The notes below the pieces were generated by a model that did not search any database, was not told the origin of the DNA, and was given only the letters and a program-made list of their open reading frames with translations. Below are positions 1-9,313 of a stretch of DNA of 64,000 bases, in pieces. The stretch covers positions 62,001 through 126,000 of the forward strand of contig DASQDI010000167.1 in the NCBI GenBank assembly GCA_035634255.1, given 5' to 3'. This DNA is from DATLMR01 sp035634255. GTDB taxonomy: Bacteria; Acidobacteriota; Blastocatellia; UBA7656. The translations under genes were made by a program, and so were the position numbers. Every line of letters starts with the position of its first letter. The stretch's first letter is position 1.

Positions 1-2
1 TC

Positions 3-2102
3 GTCTTCATGCAGTTCAACCGGAGCGGAGTCGGAGAGCGTACCGGGGACGGGAAGTACGAGTCCTACAAGCTTGAGCCCCTGCCCGCCCCCTCCGTCGA
101 CACGGGGATGGGGCTTGAGAGGATCACGGTCGTCATTCAGGGCGTGCAGTCGGTTTACTACACGGACCTCGTCAGGCCGATCATAGATTTCATCGCGGGC
201 CTCGCGGGCAAGGAGTACGTACACGACTCGAATGAGGGCCTGTCGATGCGCGTCATCGCGGACCACGCCCGCGCCTCCGCCTTCTCCATCGCGGACGGGA
301 TCGCGCCCGGAAACGTGGGCAGAAATTACGTGCTCCGCAAGATCATGCGCCGCGCCATATTTCATGGGGTGCGGGGGCTCGGCCTCACGCCCCCGTTCTT
401 TTACAAAGTCACGGACTTCGTGATCGACTTGATGTCGGAAGCCTACCCTGAGCTGCTCTCGGCGCGCACGCTCATAGAGCAGACCGTGCGCGGCGAGGAG
501 GTGCGCTTCGGCCGCATACTGACGGTCGGGGAGCCGCGCCTCGAAGAGCTGTTCGAGCGTTACGCGCCCGCCGTGCCCCCGATGCCTGAGCTTGCGAGGA
601 ACTACGACACGTACGGGGTGCCTCGCGACCTGATCCGCGTCGTGATGGGGCAGCACGGCACGGAGATGGACGAGGAGGAGTTCAACGAGCAGTTCGACGC
701 GGCCCTGCGCGAGCTCCAACAGCAGACCGGCCCCTCGATGGCCGACGCTTCGTCGGCGCGACGGGAGAGGAAGATTTACGCGCGCGTGACGGCGGGCATT
801 CCGCAGACCGACTTCACGGGGTACGACGGGACGGAGACCTCGGACGCCGGGGTGCTCGCGATCATAGTGGGCGACGAGGAGCGCGAACACCTTTCGGCCG
901 GGGAGTCGGGAGAGGTCGTGCTCGACCGCACGCCTTTTTACGCCGAGTCGGGCGGGCAGATCGGTGACACCGGAATCTTCGAGGCCGAGAACGGGCTGGC
1001 GAGCGTCGAAGACACCTACGCGCCGGTCCAGGGCTACTACTTCCACAAGGCGAAGGTCGAGCGCGGAGAGCTCCGCGTCGGCGACCGCCTCTCGGCGCGC
1101 GTGGACGCCGAGCGCCGCCGCCGCATCAAGGCGAACCACACCGGCACGCACCTCCTGCATGCCGCCCTGCGCGAAGTGCTCGGCCCGCACGTCAAGCAGG
1201 CGGGCTCGCTCGTCGCGCCCGACCGCCTGAGGTTCGACTTCACGCATTACGCGCCCCTGTCCGAGGACGAGATAGCTGAGATCGAGCGGCTGGTGAACGC
1301 GGAGATACTTCAAAACCGCGCGGTGCAGACGGAGGTAAGGCCGCTCGAAGAGGCGATCCGGGGCGGGGCGATGGCCCTGTTCGGAGAGAAGTACGCCTCC
1401 GACGTTCGCGTGGTCAGCATCCCCGGATTTTCAACCGAGCTGTGCGGGGGGACGCACGTGCAGGCGACGGGCGACATCGGCCCGTTCAAGATAACGAGCG
1501 ATTCGTCGATAGCCGCGGGCGTGCGCAGGCTCGAAGCGAAGACGGCCGACGCGAGCATCGCGCTTTTGCAGGAGGACGAGCACGTGCTCCGCCAGATCAG
1601 CGACCGGCTCAAGGTGGACCGCCGCGAGATCCCCGCGCAGGTCGAAAAACTTCAGGAACAGGTCCGCCGCTACGAGCGTGAGATAAAGCAGCTCAAGCTG
1701 AAGATCGCGCAGGGCGGGCAGGGCTCGGGCGGGGAGGCGGCAGGGCCGGCGGAGCGCGCGCGCAAAGTGGGAGACGCTCTGGTGCTGGCGGAGCGCGCCT
1801 CGGACCTCGACGCGAACGGCCTGCGGCAGCTCGCGGACGCCTTCTCTCAGAAGCTGAAGTCGGGCGTCGTGGTGCTGGGGCAGGCGGGCGACGGCAAAGC
1901 GTCGCTCGTCGTCCGCGTGACCGACGACCTGACCGGCAGGCTCAACGCCGGCCAGATCGTGCGCGAGGTGGCGCAGGTGATCGGGGGCAAGGGCGGGGGC
2001 CGCGCAGACATGGCCACGGGCGGAGGCCCCGAGCCCGAAAAACTCGACCGGGCGTTGAATGCCAGCTATGAAATCATCGAGCGGATGATCGCCGCGAAAT
2101 AG
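3..2102 (+). CDS. alaS: Alanyl-tRNA synthetase, C-terminal part (5' end outside window)
   Basis: This enzyme charges tRNA-Ala with alanine in the cytoplasm and clears mischarged Ser/Gly-tRNA. The reading frame is open from the first bases of the window, so the N-terminal part of the catalytic domain is missing; about 699 codons remain. Counting from the first ATG at 9, the end of the class II catalytic domain (VDTGMGLERI) comes first. Next is the editing domain with its zinc motif HTGTH (H377 and H381) and the CGGTH motif (C479 and H483). A coiled-coil stretch and the C-Ala/DHHA1 domain with a GGKGGGR loop follow. These are the family's diagnostic motifs in the right order, so the assignment is firm. 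No frameshift is seen. The gene ends about 300 bp before an unrelated peroxidase gene. Confidence 0.97.
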   Translation, partial: VFMQFNRSGVGERTGDGKYESYKLEPLPAPSVDTGMGLERITVVIQGVQSVYYTDLVRPIIDFIAGLAGKEYVHDSNEGLSMRVIADHARASAFSIADGIAPGNVGRNYVLRKIMRRAIFHGVRGLGLTPPFFYKVTDFVIDLMSEAYPELLSARTLIEQTVRGEEVRFGRILTVGEPRLEELFERYAPAVPPMPELARNYDTYGVPRDLIRVVMGQHGTEMDEEEFNEQFDAALRELQQQTGPSMADASSARRERKIYARVTAGIPQTDFTGYDGTETSDAGVLAIIVGDEEREHLSAGESGEVVLDRTPFYAESGGQIGDTGIFEAENGLASVEDTYAPVQGYYFHKAKVERGELRVGDRLSARVDAERRRRIKANHTGTHLLHAALREVLGPHVKQAGSLVAPDRLRFDFTHYAPLSEDEIAEIERLVNAEILQNRAVQTEVRPLEEAIRGGAMALFGEKYASDVRVVSIPGFSTELCGGTHVQATGDIGPFKITSDSSIAAGVRRLEAKTADASIALLQEDEHVLRQISDRLKVDRREIPAQVEKLQEQVRRYEREIKQLKLKIAQGGQGSGGEAAGPAERARKVGDALVLAERASDLDANGLRQLADAFSQKLKSGVVVLGQAGDGKASLVVRVTDDLTGRLNAGQIVREVAQVIGGKGGGRADMATGGGPEPEKLDRALNASYEIIERMIAAK

Positions 2103-2409
2103 GTGCGGCCGTATTCACCGGGCCGGGGCGCGAGGCGGCTCTCCTCCCCTGCGCTCCGGCCCGACCCCTAACACCTCGTTATACCAGAATTCCGCCTCGA
2201 CGGGGTTTCGCAAAACATGCGGGCGGTGGCTATAATCACCGCCGTCCTTCACGAATCCTCACGCTGATACTGGACCGGTATCACAGGAGCTTTCAGGTAA
2301 GGTTATCGCTCTCATTCAAAGCGCGGTAACGACCCTCAGAGCACACTCGGGCCACACTAACTTCGAGCTTTCGGCTCAAACCTTCAAGTTTTGACAGGAG
2401 GAACCTATC
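2103..2409 (+). other. Intergenic region between alaS and peroxidase, with stem-loop and weak promoter
   Basis: No gene is visible here. A 12-bp stem (2120-2131 with 2151-2162, one G-U pair, 19-nt loop) lies just after the alaS stop. It lacks a T-run, so it is at best a weak terminator. A perfect TATAAT lies at 2231-2236 with a poor upstream hexamer (TTCGCA at 2207-2212, 18-bp spacing), which may be the peroxidase promoter. A strong Shine-Dalgarno AGGAGG at 2396-2401 fixes the start of the next gene. Confidence 0.45.
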
Positions 2410-4011
2410 ATGCCACGCATACTCCACGGAGCATCGATACCTATAGAGAATTTCCGGGCCGCCCGCGAGCGTCTGGCAGAAGTCAGCGCGGACCTGCCCC
2501 TCGCATTCGCCGCCGCGAGGCCGGCAGACACGCAGGACTTCGACTTCCTATTCCCCGAGCTTCAGAACGACCCGGCCAACCTGCTGCCCGAAGCGCAGGC
2601 GACGCGCGATAACCTCATCCTCCTCGGCCAGACGATGCGCGACGCCGACCCCTCGTCGGCCGGGGGGGACTCAAACATCCCGGCCGGCTACACCTATTTC
2701 GGACAGTTCCTCGATCATGACATCACGCTTGAAACGGTCTCGGCGGACCTCCCGGCCCTGCTCGCCCCCGGCCTCGCGCCGCTCCCGCTCGAAGAGATCA
2801 GGGAGAGCATACGGAACATACGCACGGCGACGCTCGACCTCGACAGCGTCTACGGCTTCCCCGCGCCCCGGTCGGGCCAGAAGATGAGGGTGGGCAAAGT
2901 CTCCGAGCTTAACGGGGCCGCTAAGCCCCTGCTGCGCCCGCCGAACAAGGGGGACAGGAACGACGTGATGAGAGAGCCTCGGGTGAACAACGACCCGGCG
3001 CACGACCGCGCGGCCCTCATCGGGGACCCGCGCAACGACGAGAACACCATCATCTCGCAGCTACAGGTCGCCTTTCTCCGCGCGCACAACGAGCTAGTCG
3101 AACGCGGCAAGTCATTCAAGGAGGCGCGGAAGATTCTGCGCAGGCACTACCAGCACATCGTCCTGCACGACTTCCTGAAGCGCGTCGCGGACCCGTCGAT
3201 AGTCGACGACACGATTGAGAACGGTAACAGGGTCTTCGAGCCTACGGACGAATCTTTCTTCATGCCGCTCGAGTACGCGGTGGCGGCCTACCGGTTCGGC
3301 CACAGCATGGTGCGGGCCGATTACGACTTCAACCTGAACTTCAACAAGAGCGGCGAGCCCGGCACGTTCCCCGCGACCCTCGAACTACTCTTCACCTTCA
3401 CGGCCCTGAGCGGCCAGCTGGGGGACGAGGTGGGCGCGGGCACCGACACGCTGCCCGAGAACTGGATCATCGAATGGCACAACTTCGTGGACGTGGGCCG
3501 GCCATTCAACAAGGCCCGAGGCATCGACACGAAGCTGGTCGAGCCGCTCTTCCACCTGCGGGACATACGGGGGACGGAGGAGCCGGGCAACGGCGCGCGG
3601 CTGGCCGTGCGGAACCTCCTGCGCGGCTACCTGCTGCGCATGCCCACGGGGCAGGCCGTCGCCCGGGCGCTCCGGCAGAAGTTTTCCGGCACCCGCGACA
3701 TACCCGTGCTCACGCCCGAACAGCTGACCCAGGGCGCGGCGAGCCCCGAGCAGGCTCAGGTGCTTGAGGACTCGGGCTTCGCGGAGCGCACCCCGCTCTG
3801 GTACTACATCCTGGCCGAGGCCGCGACCCTCGGCAACAGCCAGAGGCTCGGGCCGGCCGGCAGCACGATACTGGCGGAAGTCCTGGTCGGGCTGGCGCGG
3901 CACAGCGAGAGCTCGATCCTGAGCGTGCCGGATTGGGAGCCGAATCTGCCCTCAGGGAGTCCGGGAACGTTCACCCTCGCGGACCTGTTGAAGTTCGCTA
4001 AAGTGCTATAG
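2410..4011 (+). CDS. Animal-type heme peroxidase
   Basis: This is a heme-dependent peroxidase of the myeloperoxidase/peroxinectin superfamily, which uses H2O2 to oxidise halides or organic substrates. It has 533 residues. The distal-heme motif GQFLDHDIT carries the Asp next to the distal His (H103). The stretch around AFLRAHNEL is typical of the family's helix with the conserved Arg, and YRFGHSM contains the proximal heme ligand (H298). No signal peptide is evident at the N-terminus, so localisation is unclear. The start is set by AGGAGG 8 nt upstream of the ATG. The gene stands alone, followed by a good terminator. The substrate cannot be told from sequence; bacterial members are often predicted to be oxidative defence or secreted enzymes. 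Confidence 0.9.
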   Translation: MPRILHGASIPIENFRAARERLAEVSADLPLAFAAARPADTQDFDFLFPELQNDPANLLPEAQATRDNLILLGQTMRDADPSSAGGDSNIPAGYTYFGQFLDHDITLETVSADLPALLAPGLAPLPLEEIRESIRNIRTATLDLDSVYGFPAPRSGQKMRVGKVSELNGAAKPLLRPPNKGDRNDVMREPRVNNDPAHDRAALIGDPRNDENTIISQLQVAFLRAHNELVERGKSFKEARKILRRHYQHIVLHDFLKRVADPSIVDDTIENGNRVFEPTDESFFMPLEYAVAAYRFGHSMVRADYDFNLNFNKSGEPGTFPATLELLFTFTALSGQLGDEVGAGTDTLPENWIIEWHNFVDVGRPFNKARGIDTKLVEPLFHLRDIRGTEEPGNGARLAVRNLLRGYLLRMPTGQAVARALRQKFSGTRDIPVLTPEQLTQGAASPEQAQVLEDSGFAERTPLWYYILAEAATLGNSQRLGPAGSTILAEVLVGLARHSESSILSVPDWEPNLPSGSPGTFTLADLLKFAKVL

Positions 4012-4046
4012 CCCGCGCGCGGGCGTCAGGGTCGGCAGGCCGAAGG

Positions 4047-4082
4047 CGGGCGGGGAGGTGCCGGATGATCCCCGCCCGTTTT
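4047..4082 (+). terminator. Rho-independent terminator after heme peroxidase
   Basis: A perfect 10-bp GC-rich inverted repeat (4047-4056 with 4069-4078, 12-nt loop) is followed directly by TTTT at 4079-4082, 35 bp after the peroxidase stop codon. Confidence 0.75.
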
Positions 4083-4142
4083 CCGTCCTCCGCGCTCTTT
4101 GCAAAAGGCTATAAATAATCCCGCAAATATTCCACTCAAGCC

Positions 4143-4171
4143 TTGAAATTTCCCCCGGCATATCCTATAAA
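4143..4171 (+). promoter_or_regulatory. Sigma70-type promoter for the TonB receptor
   Basis: TTGAAA (4143-4148) and TATAAA (4166-4171) are separated by exactly 17 bp, matching the housekeeping sigma consensus in 10 of 12 positions. It lies about 170 bp upstream of the receptor ATG, which implies a 5' leader of roughly 160 nt. Confidence 0.6.
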
Positions 4172-4339
4172 GGCGCTGGCTCACACAGAGGTCTCCCGTT
4201 TCAAAAGAGCATACCTTCGCCGTCAACGCTTCATTGCGGCGGAAGCCGATCAGGCAAGCGGGAAGATCAGGAAACCAGCACGACTCTTGCCGCTCACCGC
4301 CGATCTTTAGAAGACAAGCCCGACACCCAAGGAGAGTCT

Positions 4340-7291
4340 ATGATTCCAGCAAATCGCTCCCGCTCTGTACGCATGATGGCCCTCCCCCTGCTTGCTCTGC
4401 TCCTGCTCTGCGCGGGCGCGCGCGCGCAGTCGCAGGCGACCACGGGGGTCATCGAAGGAATAGTCTACGACCAAAGCGGCGCGGTCATTACTGACGCCGC
4501 CGTGGTCATCAGGCAGAAGGAGATAGGATTCGAGCGCAACATCACGACCGACGACAGCGGCCGCTACCGCGCCCTCCTGCTCCCGCTCGGCATCTACACC
4601 GTCGAGGTCAGCAAGCAGGGGTTCGCGAAGCTCATCCGCGAAAACATCGAAGTGACGGTCGGCCGCACGGTCAACCTGCCGCTCACTTTGCAGCCCGCGG
4701 GGGCGAGCGAGGTCGTCACCGTCACCACGGAGGCCCCGGTCGTCGAGACAACCCGCGCTGAGACTTCCACTACCCTCAACGAGCGCTCGGTGGAGAACCT
4801 GCCGACCAACGGGCGCGACTTCGTCGGATTCATCAAGCTCGCCCCCACCGTCTCCATCGTCCAGGGGCCCGACGGCGCGGAGATCACTATCAACGGGCAG
4901 AAGGGCATCCAGAACAACATCTCCGTCGACGGGGCGGACGCGAACAACCCGTTCTTCGGCGAGCAGCGCGGGGGGCAGAGGCCGCAGTTCACCATCTCGC
5001 TCGAAGCCGTGAAGGAGTTTCAGGTCGTGACCGACGGCGGCTCGGCCGAGTTCGGGCGGTCGAGCGGGGGCTTCATCAACGTCGTGACCAAGTCGGGCAC
5101 CAACGAATTCCACGGCTCGGGCTTCCTCTTCTTCCGCGACGAGGCCATCACGTCGGAGAACCCGGACGCGGTCGCCGCGCGCGTGCCGACCGAGGACTTC
5201 CGCCAGTACCAGTTCGGGGGCAGCTTCGGCGGCCCGATCAAGCGGAACAAGGCCTTCTTCTTCCTCTCCTACGACCAGAGCGACGCCAACAGCTCGAAGC
5301 CGAACCGCATAGACCCGAGGCTCGTTGAGATCTTCGCGACCCGGCTCAACAGCCCCGGCGAGCAGGGCCTGATCGAGCGCACCAACGACGCGACCGCGCT
5401 GCTCGGCAAGCTCGACTGGAACGTAAACGCGAAGAACCTGCTGACCGTGCGTCACAACTACAGCAAGGCCGAACAGGTCAACGGAACCTTCGACGTGCCG
5501 ACCTGGGGCCGCAGCGCCAACGGCCGCGAGACCGACAACTCCAACGCCTTCATCACGCAGCTCGTGACGACCTTCACGCCCACGACGCTCAACGAGTTCC
5601 GCTTCCAGTACGCGCGCGAAAACCGGCCGCGCTTTTACGACGGGCCGGACCTGCCGGACGTGGCCATAGCCGGGACCGACCCGGAGACGGGCGAGCCCAC
5701 GGCGTTCCGATTCGGCCGCCCCTTCTTCCTGCCCGTGCCGGAGACCGACACGCGCTTTCAGATCACCGAAAACCTTTCGCTGATCCGCGGGTCTCACTCG
5801 ATCAAGATGGGCTTCGATTTCAACCGCACGCGCACGAGCCAGACCTTCGTGGGCTTCGCGCGCGGGCGCTACATCTTCGCTTCAATCGATTCATTCGAAG
5901 ACTACCTCGACGACAATAACAATTTCGGGGGGCTCCTCTTCTACCTGCAATTCGCGCCGCTCGGCGGGCGCACGGTCGAGGAGGCGGGTACGCAGGCTTT
6001 CATCCAGAAAGAGCCCGAGTTTTACGTTCAGGACAAGTGGCAGCCCCGCCCGAACCTGAGCATCAGCTACGGCCTGCGCTACTACGCGCAGATTCAGGAC
6101 CAGCCGATCCTGCCCCTGTCCGAGCGGCGCTATGGGCAGTTCGTAGGCACTCCGGGCTTCCCGTCCGACGGCACGATCCCGAACGAGAAGAATGGGTGGC
6201 AGCCGCGACTCGGCATCGCGTGGGACCCGGCCAACGATTCGAAGACCGTCATCCGCGCGAACGCGGGGATCTATTACGCGCGCATACCGGGCCTCGTGCT
6301 GGCGGGGCCGCGCAACACGGATGGCTCGATCTCGGGCACGATCTTCACTTCGGGGGGGACGCCGTTTCTGGGGCCCCCTCCCGCGAACCTCGGGATATTC
6401 ACGGACACGGCGGACTTCACGCCTTTCAACCCCGGCGTGCGGGTCTTCGCGTCGGACTTCCAGAACCCGCGCACGTTCCAGTGGGGCCTGTCGGTCGAGC
6501 GCGAGGTGGTCAAAGACCTGTCGCTCACCTTCGCGTTCAACTACGCGAACACGGTCCACCTGACCCGCTTCGTGAATCGCAACACCCCGTCGTTCATCGG
6601 CCACTTCGCCCCGGACGGGCGCAAGATCTTCGACGGGCCGCAGCCGTTCGCCCGCGCCGACGGCTCCGGCATAGGCGAGCTTGCCACGACCGAATCGAGC
6701 GGGCGCTCGCTTTATCGAGGCTTCGTCTTTTCGGCGAACAAGCGATTCAGCAACAGGTTCCAGTTCCAGGCCAACTACGTCCTGAGCTGGGACTACTCGG
6801 ACGACGACAACGAGCGTGACCCGTTCACCTTCCGGTACGCGGACGTGACCGACTTCAAGCCGGAGTACGGCTTTTCGGACCGCGACCAGCGCCACCGCTT
6901 CAACGCATTCGCAGTCTCCCAGCTTCCGTGGGACGTGGTCTTCACTACGATATTCCAGGCGCGTTCGGCGCAGCCGGCCTCGGTCCTCCTGCCTGTCGAC
7001 GCCAACCTGGACGGCAACACGCTGGACCGCCCCTTCGTCAACGGCCGGGATATCGGGCGCAACACGTCGCGCAAGAAGAACCAGTTCTACTCGTTCGATT
7101 TCCGCGTCAGCCGCATATTCAGGGTAGGCGAAAACGTGCAGGTCGAGCCCTTGATAGAGGTCTTCAACCTGTTCAACAACACCAACCAGATCACGGTCCC
7201 CGGCCCTCTGCTGTTCAACTTCGACGGCACCGTGCGCTCCGGCTTCGGGGACCCTCGCCAGGCTCAGCTCGGCATCAAGCTTAGGTTCTAG
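4340..7291 (+). CDS. Oar-like TonB-dependent outer-membrane receptor
   Basis: This is a 983-residue outer-membrane protein. A signal peptide (about residues 1-30, ending ARAQ) leads into a carboxypeptidase-regulatory-like beta-sandwich (about 34-115, GIVYDQSGAVITDAAV through YTVEVSKQGF). A plug domain follows (around 150-250, LPTNGRDF and GFINVVTKSGTNEFHG), then a long beta-barrel ending in the aromatic KLRF, a typical outer-membrane C-terminus. This architecture is abundant in Acidobacteria and Myxococcota (Oar family), where such proteins probably take up complex oligosaccharides or peptides; the ligand is unknown. An AAGGAGAG ribosome site precedes the ATG. The gene has its own promoter and is followed immediately by a palindromic repeat element. 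No substrate-specific enzymes are adjacent. Confidence 0.93.
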   Translation: MIPANRSRSVRMMALPLLALLLLCAGARAQSQATTGVIEGIVYDQSGAVITDAAVVIRQKEIGFERNITTDDSGRYRALLLPLGIYTVEVSKQGFAKLIRENIEVTVGRTVNLPLTLQPAGASEVVTVTTEAPVVETTRAETSTTLNERSVENLPTNGRDFVGFIKLAPTVSIVQGPDGAEITINGQKGIQNNISVDGADANNPFFGEQRGGQRPQFTISLEAVKEFQVVTDGGSAEFGRSSGGFINVVTKSGTNEFHGSGFLFFRDEAITSENPDAVAARVPTEDFRQYQFGGSFGGPIKRNKAFFFLSYDQSDANSSKPNRIDPRLVEIFATRLNSPGEQGLIERTNDATALLGKLDWNVNAKNLLTVRHNYSKAEQVNGTFDVPTWGRSANGRETDNSNAFITQLVTTFTPTTLNEFRFQYARENRPRFYDGPDLPDVAIAGTDPETGEPTAFRFGRPFFLPVPETDTRFQITENLSLIRGSHSIKMGFDFNRTRTSQTFVGFARGRYIFASIDSFEDYLDDNNNFGGLLFYLQFAPLGGRTVEEAGTQAFIQKEPEFYVQDKWQPRPNLSISYGLRYYAQIQDQPILPLSERRYGQFVGTPGFPSDGTIPNEKNGWQPRLGIAWDPANDSKTVIRANAGIYYARIPGLVLAGPRNTDGSISGTIFTSGGTPFLGPPPANLGIFTDTADFTPFNPGVRVFASDFQNPRTFQWGLSVEREVVKDLSLTFAFNYANTVHLTRFVNRNTPSFIGHFAPDGRKIFDGPQPFARADGSGIGELATTESSGRSLYRGFVFSANKRFSNRFQFQANYVLSWDYSDDDNERDPFTFRYADVTDFKPEYGFSDRDQRHRFNAFAVSQLPWDVVFTTIFQARSAQPASVLLPVDANLDGNTLDRPFVNGRDIGRNTSRKKNQFYSFDFRVSRIFRVGENVQVEPLIEVFNLFNNTNQITVPGPLLFNFDGTVRSGFGDPRQAQLGIKLRF

Positions 7292-7389
7292 GCGTCGGGG
7301 GCCGGGGGTCAGGATTCAGGGGCTAAGGAAGGGGCATTTCGGACTCTATTTACGGGATCCCTCCCCTCCCCCGGCCCCCGGCCACTGAC
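7292..7389. repeat. Palindromic intergenic element, copy 1
   Basis: It starts at the base after the receptor stop codon. It has a perfect 12-bp inverted repeat (7297-7308 with 7368-7379) and the family core (TTTCGGACTCTATTTACGGG, from about 7337). The arms carry GTCAGGATTCAGGGG on the left and GGCCACTGAC on the right. Related copies are at 35569, 41280, 52368 and 55640. Confidence 0.8.
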
Positions 7390-7416
7390 GCAATTATTAC
7401 GATATCGTTGCGCCTA

Positions 7417-7446
7417 TTGCCTTGATTCGGTGACCGTCTATATAAT
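7417..7446 (+). promoter_or_regulatory. Probable promoter of the subtilase gene
   Basis: A perfect TATAAT (7441-7446) has TTGCCT (7417-7422) 18 bp upstream. It lies about 90 bp before the subtilase start and just beyond the repeat element. Confidence 0.5.
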
Positions 7447-7532
7447 TCTTGTTGCTCAGAGCTACGTTTATTCCGGCAGACTGCATCTAACCGATGCCTG
7501 CGTCAATCGAACAAGTGGTTGGGGTATAAATC

Positions 7533-9182
7533 ATGATCAAGTATGCGGCCTTAATTCTCCTGATCTCCATGTTAGCTGCCGGTCTGGTCCCACACAAAAC
7601 GGCCGCGGCCCAGCAGCCAGGCGATCCGAACCCTCTCTACGTCCCCGATGAAATCCTCGTGAAATTCAAAGACGGAGCGGCCCCGGCCCTCGGCGCGGAT
7701 TTCGTTGACGACACGATGCTGCCCATCGGAAAGGGCAGGGTAAAAGAGCTGTCGCCCGCTCTGAGCGAGAGGCGCGGCGGGCCTTACTTGATTCAGCTTG
7801 ACGGCAACACCTCGGTGGAGGAAGCGGTCCGGCGCGCGAAAGCCGACCCGCGCGTGGAGTACGCCGAGCCGAACTATATTTACAAGGGATCGATGGTCAC
7901 GCCCGACGACGCCTTGTTCGAGCGCATGTGGGGCCTGTCCAATTCCAGCACCACGGGGGCCGACATCGCAGCGCCCCGCGCGTGGGGCATCACAACCGGC
8001 AGCAATGATCTCGTCGTCGCCATCATCGACTCGGGGGCGGACCTGTCGCATCAGGACCTCGCCCGAAATGCGTGGGTGAATCCCGGAGAGGTCGCGGGCA
8101 ACGGGCTCGACGACGACGGGAACGGCCTGACGGACGACATCAACGGCTGGAACTTTGCGGGCGAAAACAACAGGGTGTACACGCATCCGCAATTCGATTC
8201 CCACGGAACGCACATCGCGGGGACGATAGGCGCGGTTGGCAATAACGGCAAGGGAGTCGCGGGAGTCGCCTGGAACGTGAAGCTCATGTCGCTCAAGTTC
8301 CTCGACAAAAAGGATGGGCGCGGCTCGACCGCCGACGCCATCCGCTCGATCTATTACGCGATGGACCAGAGGCGGCGCGGGCAGAACGTTAGGGTGATCA
8401 ACGCGAGCTGGAGCGGCCCCGGCGAATCGATTGCGCTGCGGGAGGCGGTTGCGGAAGCGGGCGAGGCCGGCATTCTCTTCGTGTGCGCCGCCGGCAACGA
8501 CTCGACCTTTATCGATTCCTCGCCGCAGTTCCCGGTGGCCTGGTCGGGGGCCTTGCCGACCATGATATCGGTCGCGTCGATGGACGAGCTGGACGAGGTA
8601 TCTTCGTTCTCTAACCTCGGGCACGCCACGGTCAGCGTGGCCGCGCCCGGCTCCAGGATATTGAGCACGCTCCCGGAGAACGCTTACGGCTACGCGAGCG
8701 GCACTTCGATGGCCACGCCTCACGTCTCCGGGATAGCGGCGCTCGTGTGGGCGAGCGAGCCGGGGCTCACCCCCGCGCAGGTGAAGCGGCGCATCATGGC
8801 GACGAGCGAGCCGCTCCTCACGCTCGCGTCGCAGGTAACGTCGGCGGGCCGCGCGAACGCTTACAACGCCCTGACCAACTCCGTCCCGCCGGTACAGGCT
8901 CCCAGGATCGGGCGGGTGCGGCTCTCCAAAAGAGAGCTCGTTATCGACGGCCTCGGGTTCGTCGGCAGGTCGTCGGTGATCGAGGTGAACGGGGCGGCCG
9001 TGTCCGGCACGCGGCATGACGATTCGTACGCAATCGGGAACGGCTCGCTCACGCGGCTCAGCGTCGAGTTCGCCAACAAGAAAGAGATGAAGAGGGCCTT
9101 CCCCAAGGGCGTCCCGGTGTCGATCTCGGTCATGAATTCGACGACGGGCCAGAGGTCCGCCGTGCAGCAGATCACCCGGTAG
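7533..9182 (+). CDS. Secreted subtilisin-family serine protease (S8)
   Basis: This is a 549-residue secreted endopeptidase. A signal peptide (about 1-27) is followed by a fervidolysin-like propeptide (about 35-115: VPDEILVKFKDG to RVEYAEPNY), the S8 catalytic domain (about 130-445), and a C-terminal beta domain of about 100 residues that may be IPT/Ig-like (IGRVRLSKRELVIDGLGF). The catalytic triad is visible: Asp166 in AIIDSGAD, His224 in DSHGTHIAGT and Ser392 in GTSMATPHVSG. The oxyanion Asn lies in CAAGND. It is monocistronic, with its own promoter and a strong terminator. It is one of several extracytoplasmic peptidases in the window (with M64 and M2), which fits a protein-degrading lifestyle. 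Confidence 0.95.
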   Translation: MIKYAALILLISMLAAGLVPHKTAAAQQPGDPNPLYVPDEILVKFKDGAAPALGADFVDDTMLPIGKGRVKELSPALSERRGGPYLIQLDGNTSVEEAVRRAKADPRVEYAEPNYIYKGSMVTPDDALFERMWGLSNSSTTGADIAAPRAWGITTGSNDLVVAIIDSGADLSHQDLARNAWVNPGEVAGNGLDDDGNGLTDDINGWNFAGENNRVYTHPQFDSHGTHIAGTIGAVGNNGKGVAGVAWNVKLMSLKFLDKKDGRGSTADAIRSIYYAMDQRRRGQNVRVINASWSGPGESIALREAVAEAGEAGILFVCAAGNDSTFIDSSPQFPVAWSGALPTMISVASMDELDEVSSFSNLGHATVSVAAPGSRILSTLPENAYGYASGTSMATPHVSGIAALVWASEPGLTPAQVKRRIMATSEPLLTLASQVTSAGRANAYNALTNSVPPVQAPRIGRVRLSKRELVIDGLGFVGRSSVIEVNGAAVSGTRHDDSYAIGNGSLTRLSVEFANKKEMKRAFPKGVPVSISVMNSTTGQRSAVQQITR

Positions 9183-9220
9183 CGGCCCGCGCGCCGGACC
9201 AGACGCCAGCTTTTCTCACG

Positions 9221-9251
9221 GAGCGGCGGCCTCGAGGCCGCCGCTCTTTTT
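9221..9251 (+). terminator. Rho-independent terminator after subtilase
   Basis: A perfect 13-bp palindrome (9221-9233 with 9234-9246; the innermost pairs must open to form the loop) is followed by TTTTT at 9247-9251. It starts 38 bp after the subtilase stop codon. Confidence 0.85.
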
Positions 9252-9313
9252 CTTTGAACGGCTCTCCTATAGAATACCCGCCGCAATCAACATCGACCCG
9301 AAGAGCGTAACCA

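Noticed and set aside
2120..2162. GC-rich stem-loop after alaS as an intrinsic terminator
   Set aside because: It has no T-run after the stem, so it was kept only as a note in the intergenic entry.
4307..5797. 496-codon open frame on the - strand inside the TonB receptor gene
   Set aside because: It is a shadow of the receptor, which has a full signal peptide, domain order and ribosome site. The antisense frame is rich in Arg/Val/Glu/Ala with no domain sense, as expected in GC-rich DNA.
9254..9275. TTGAAC and TAGAAT as a promoter for the tandem ThyX-like gene
   Set aside because: The hexamers are only 10 bp apart, too close for a sigma70 promoter.
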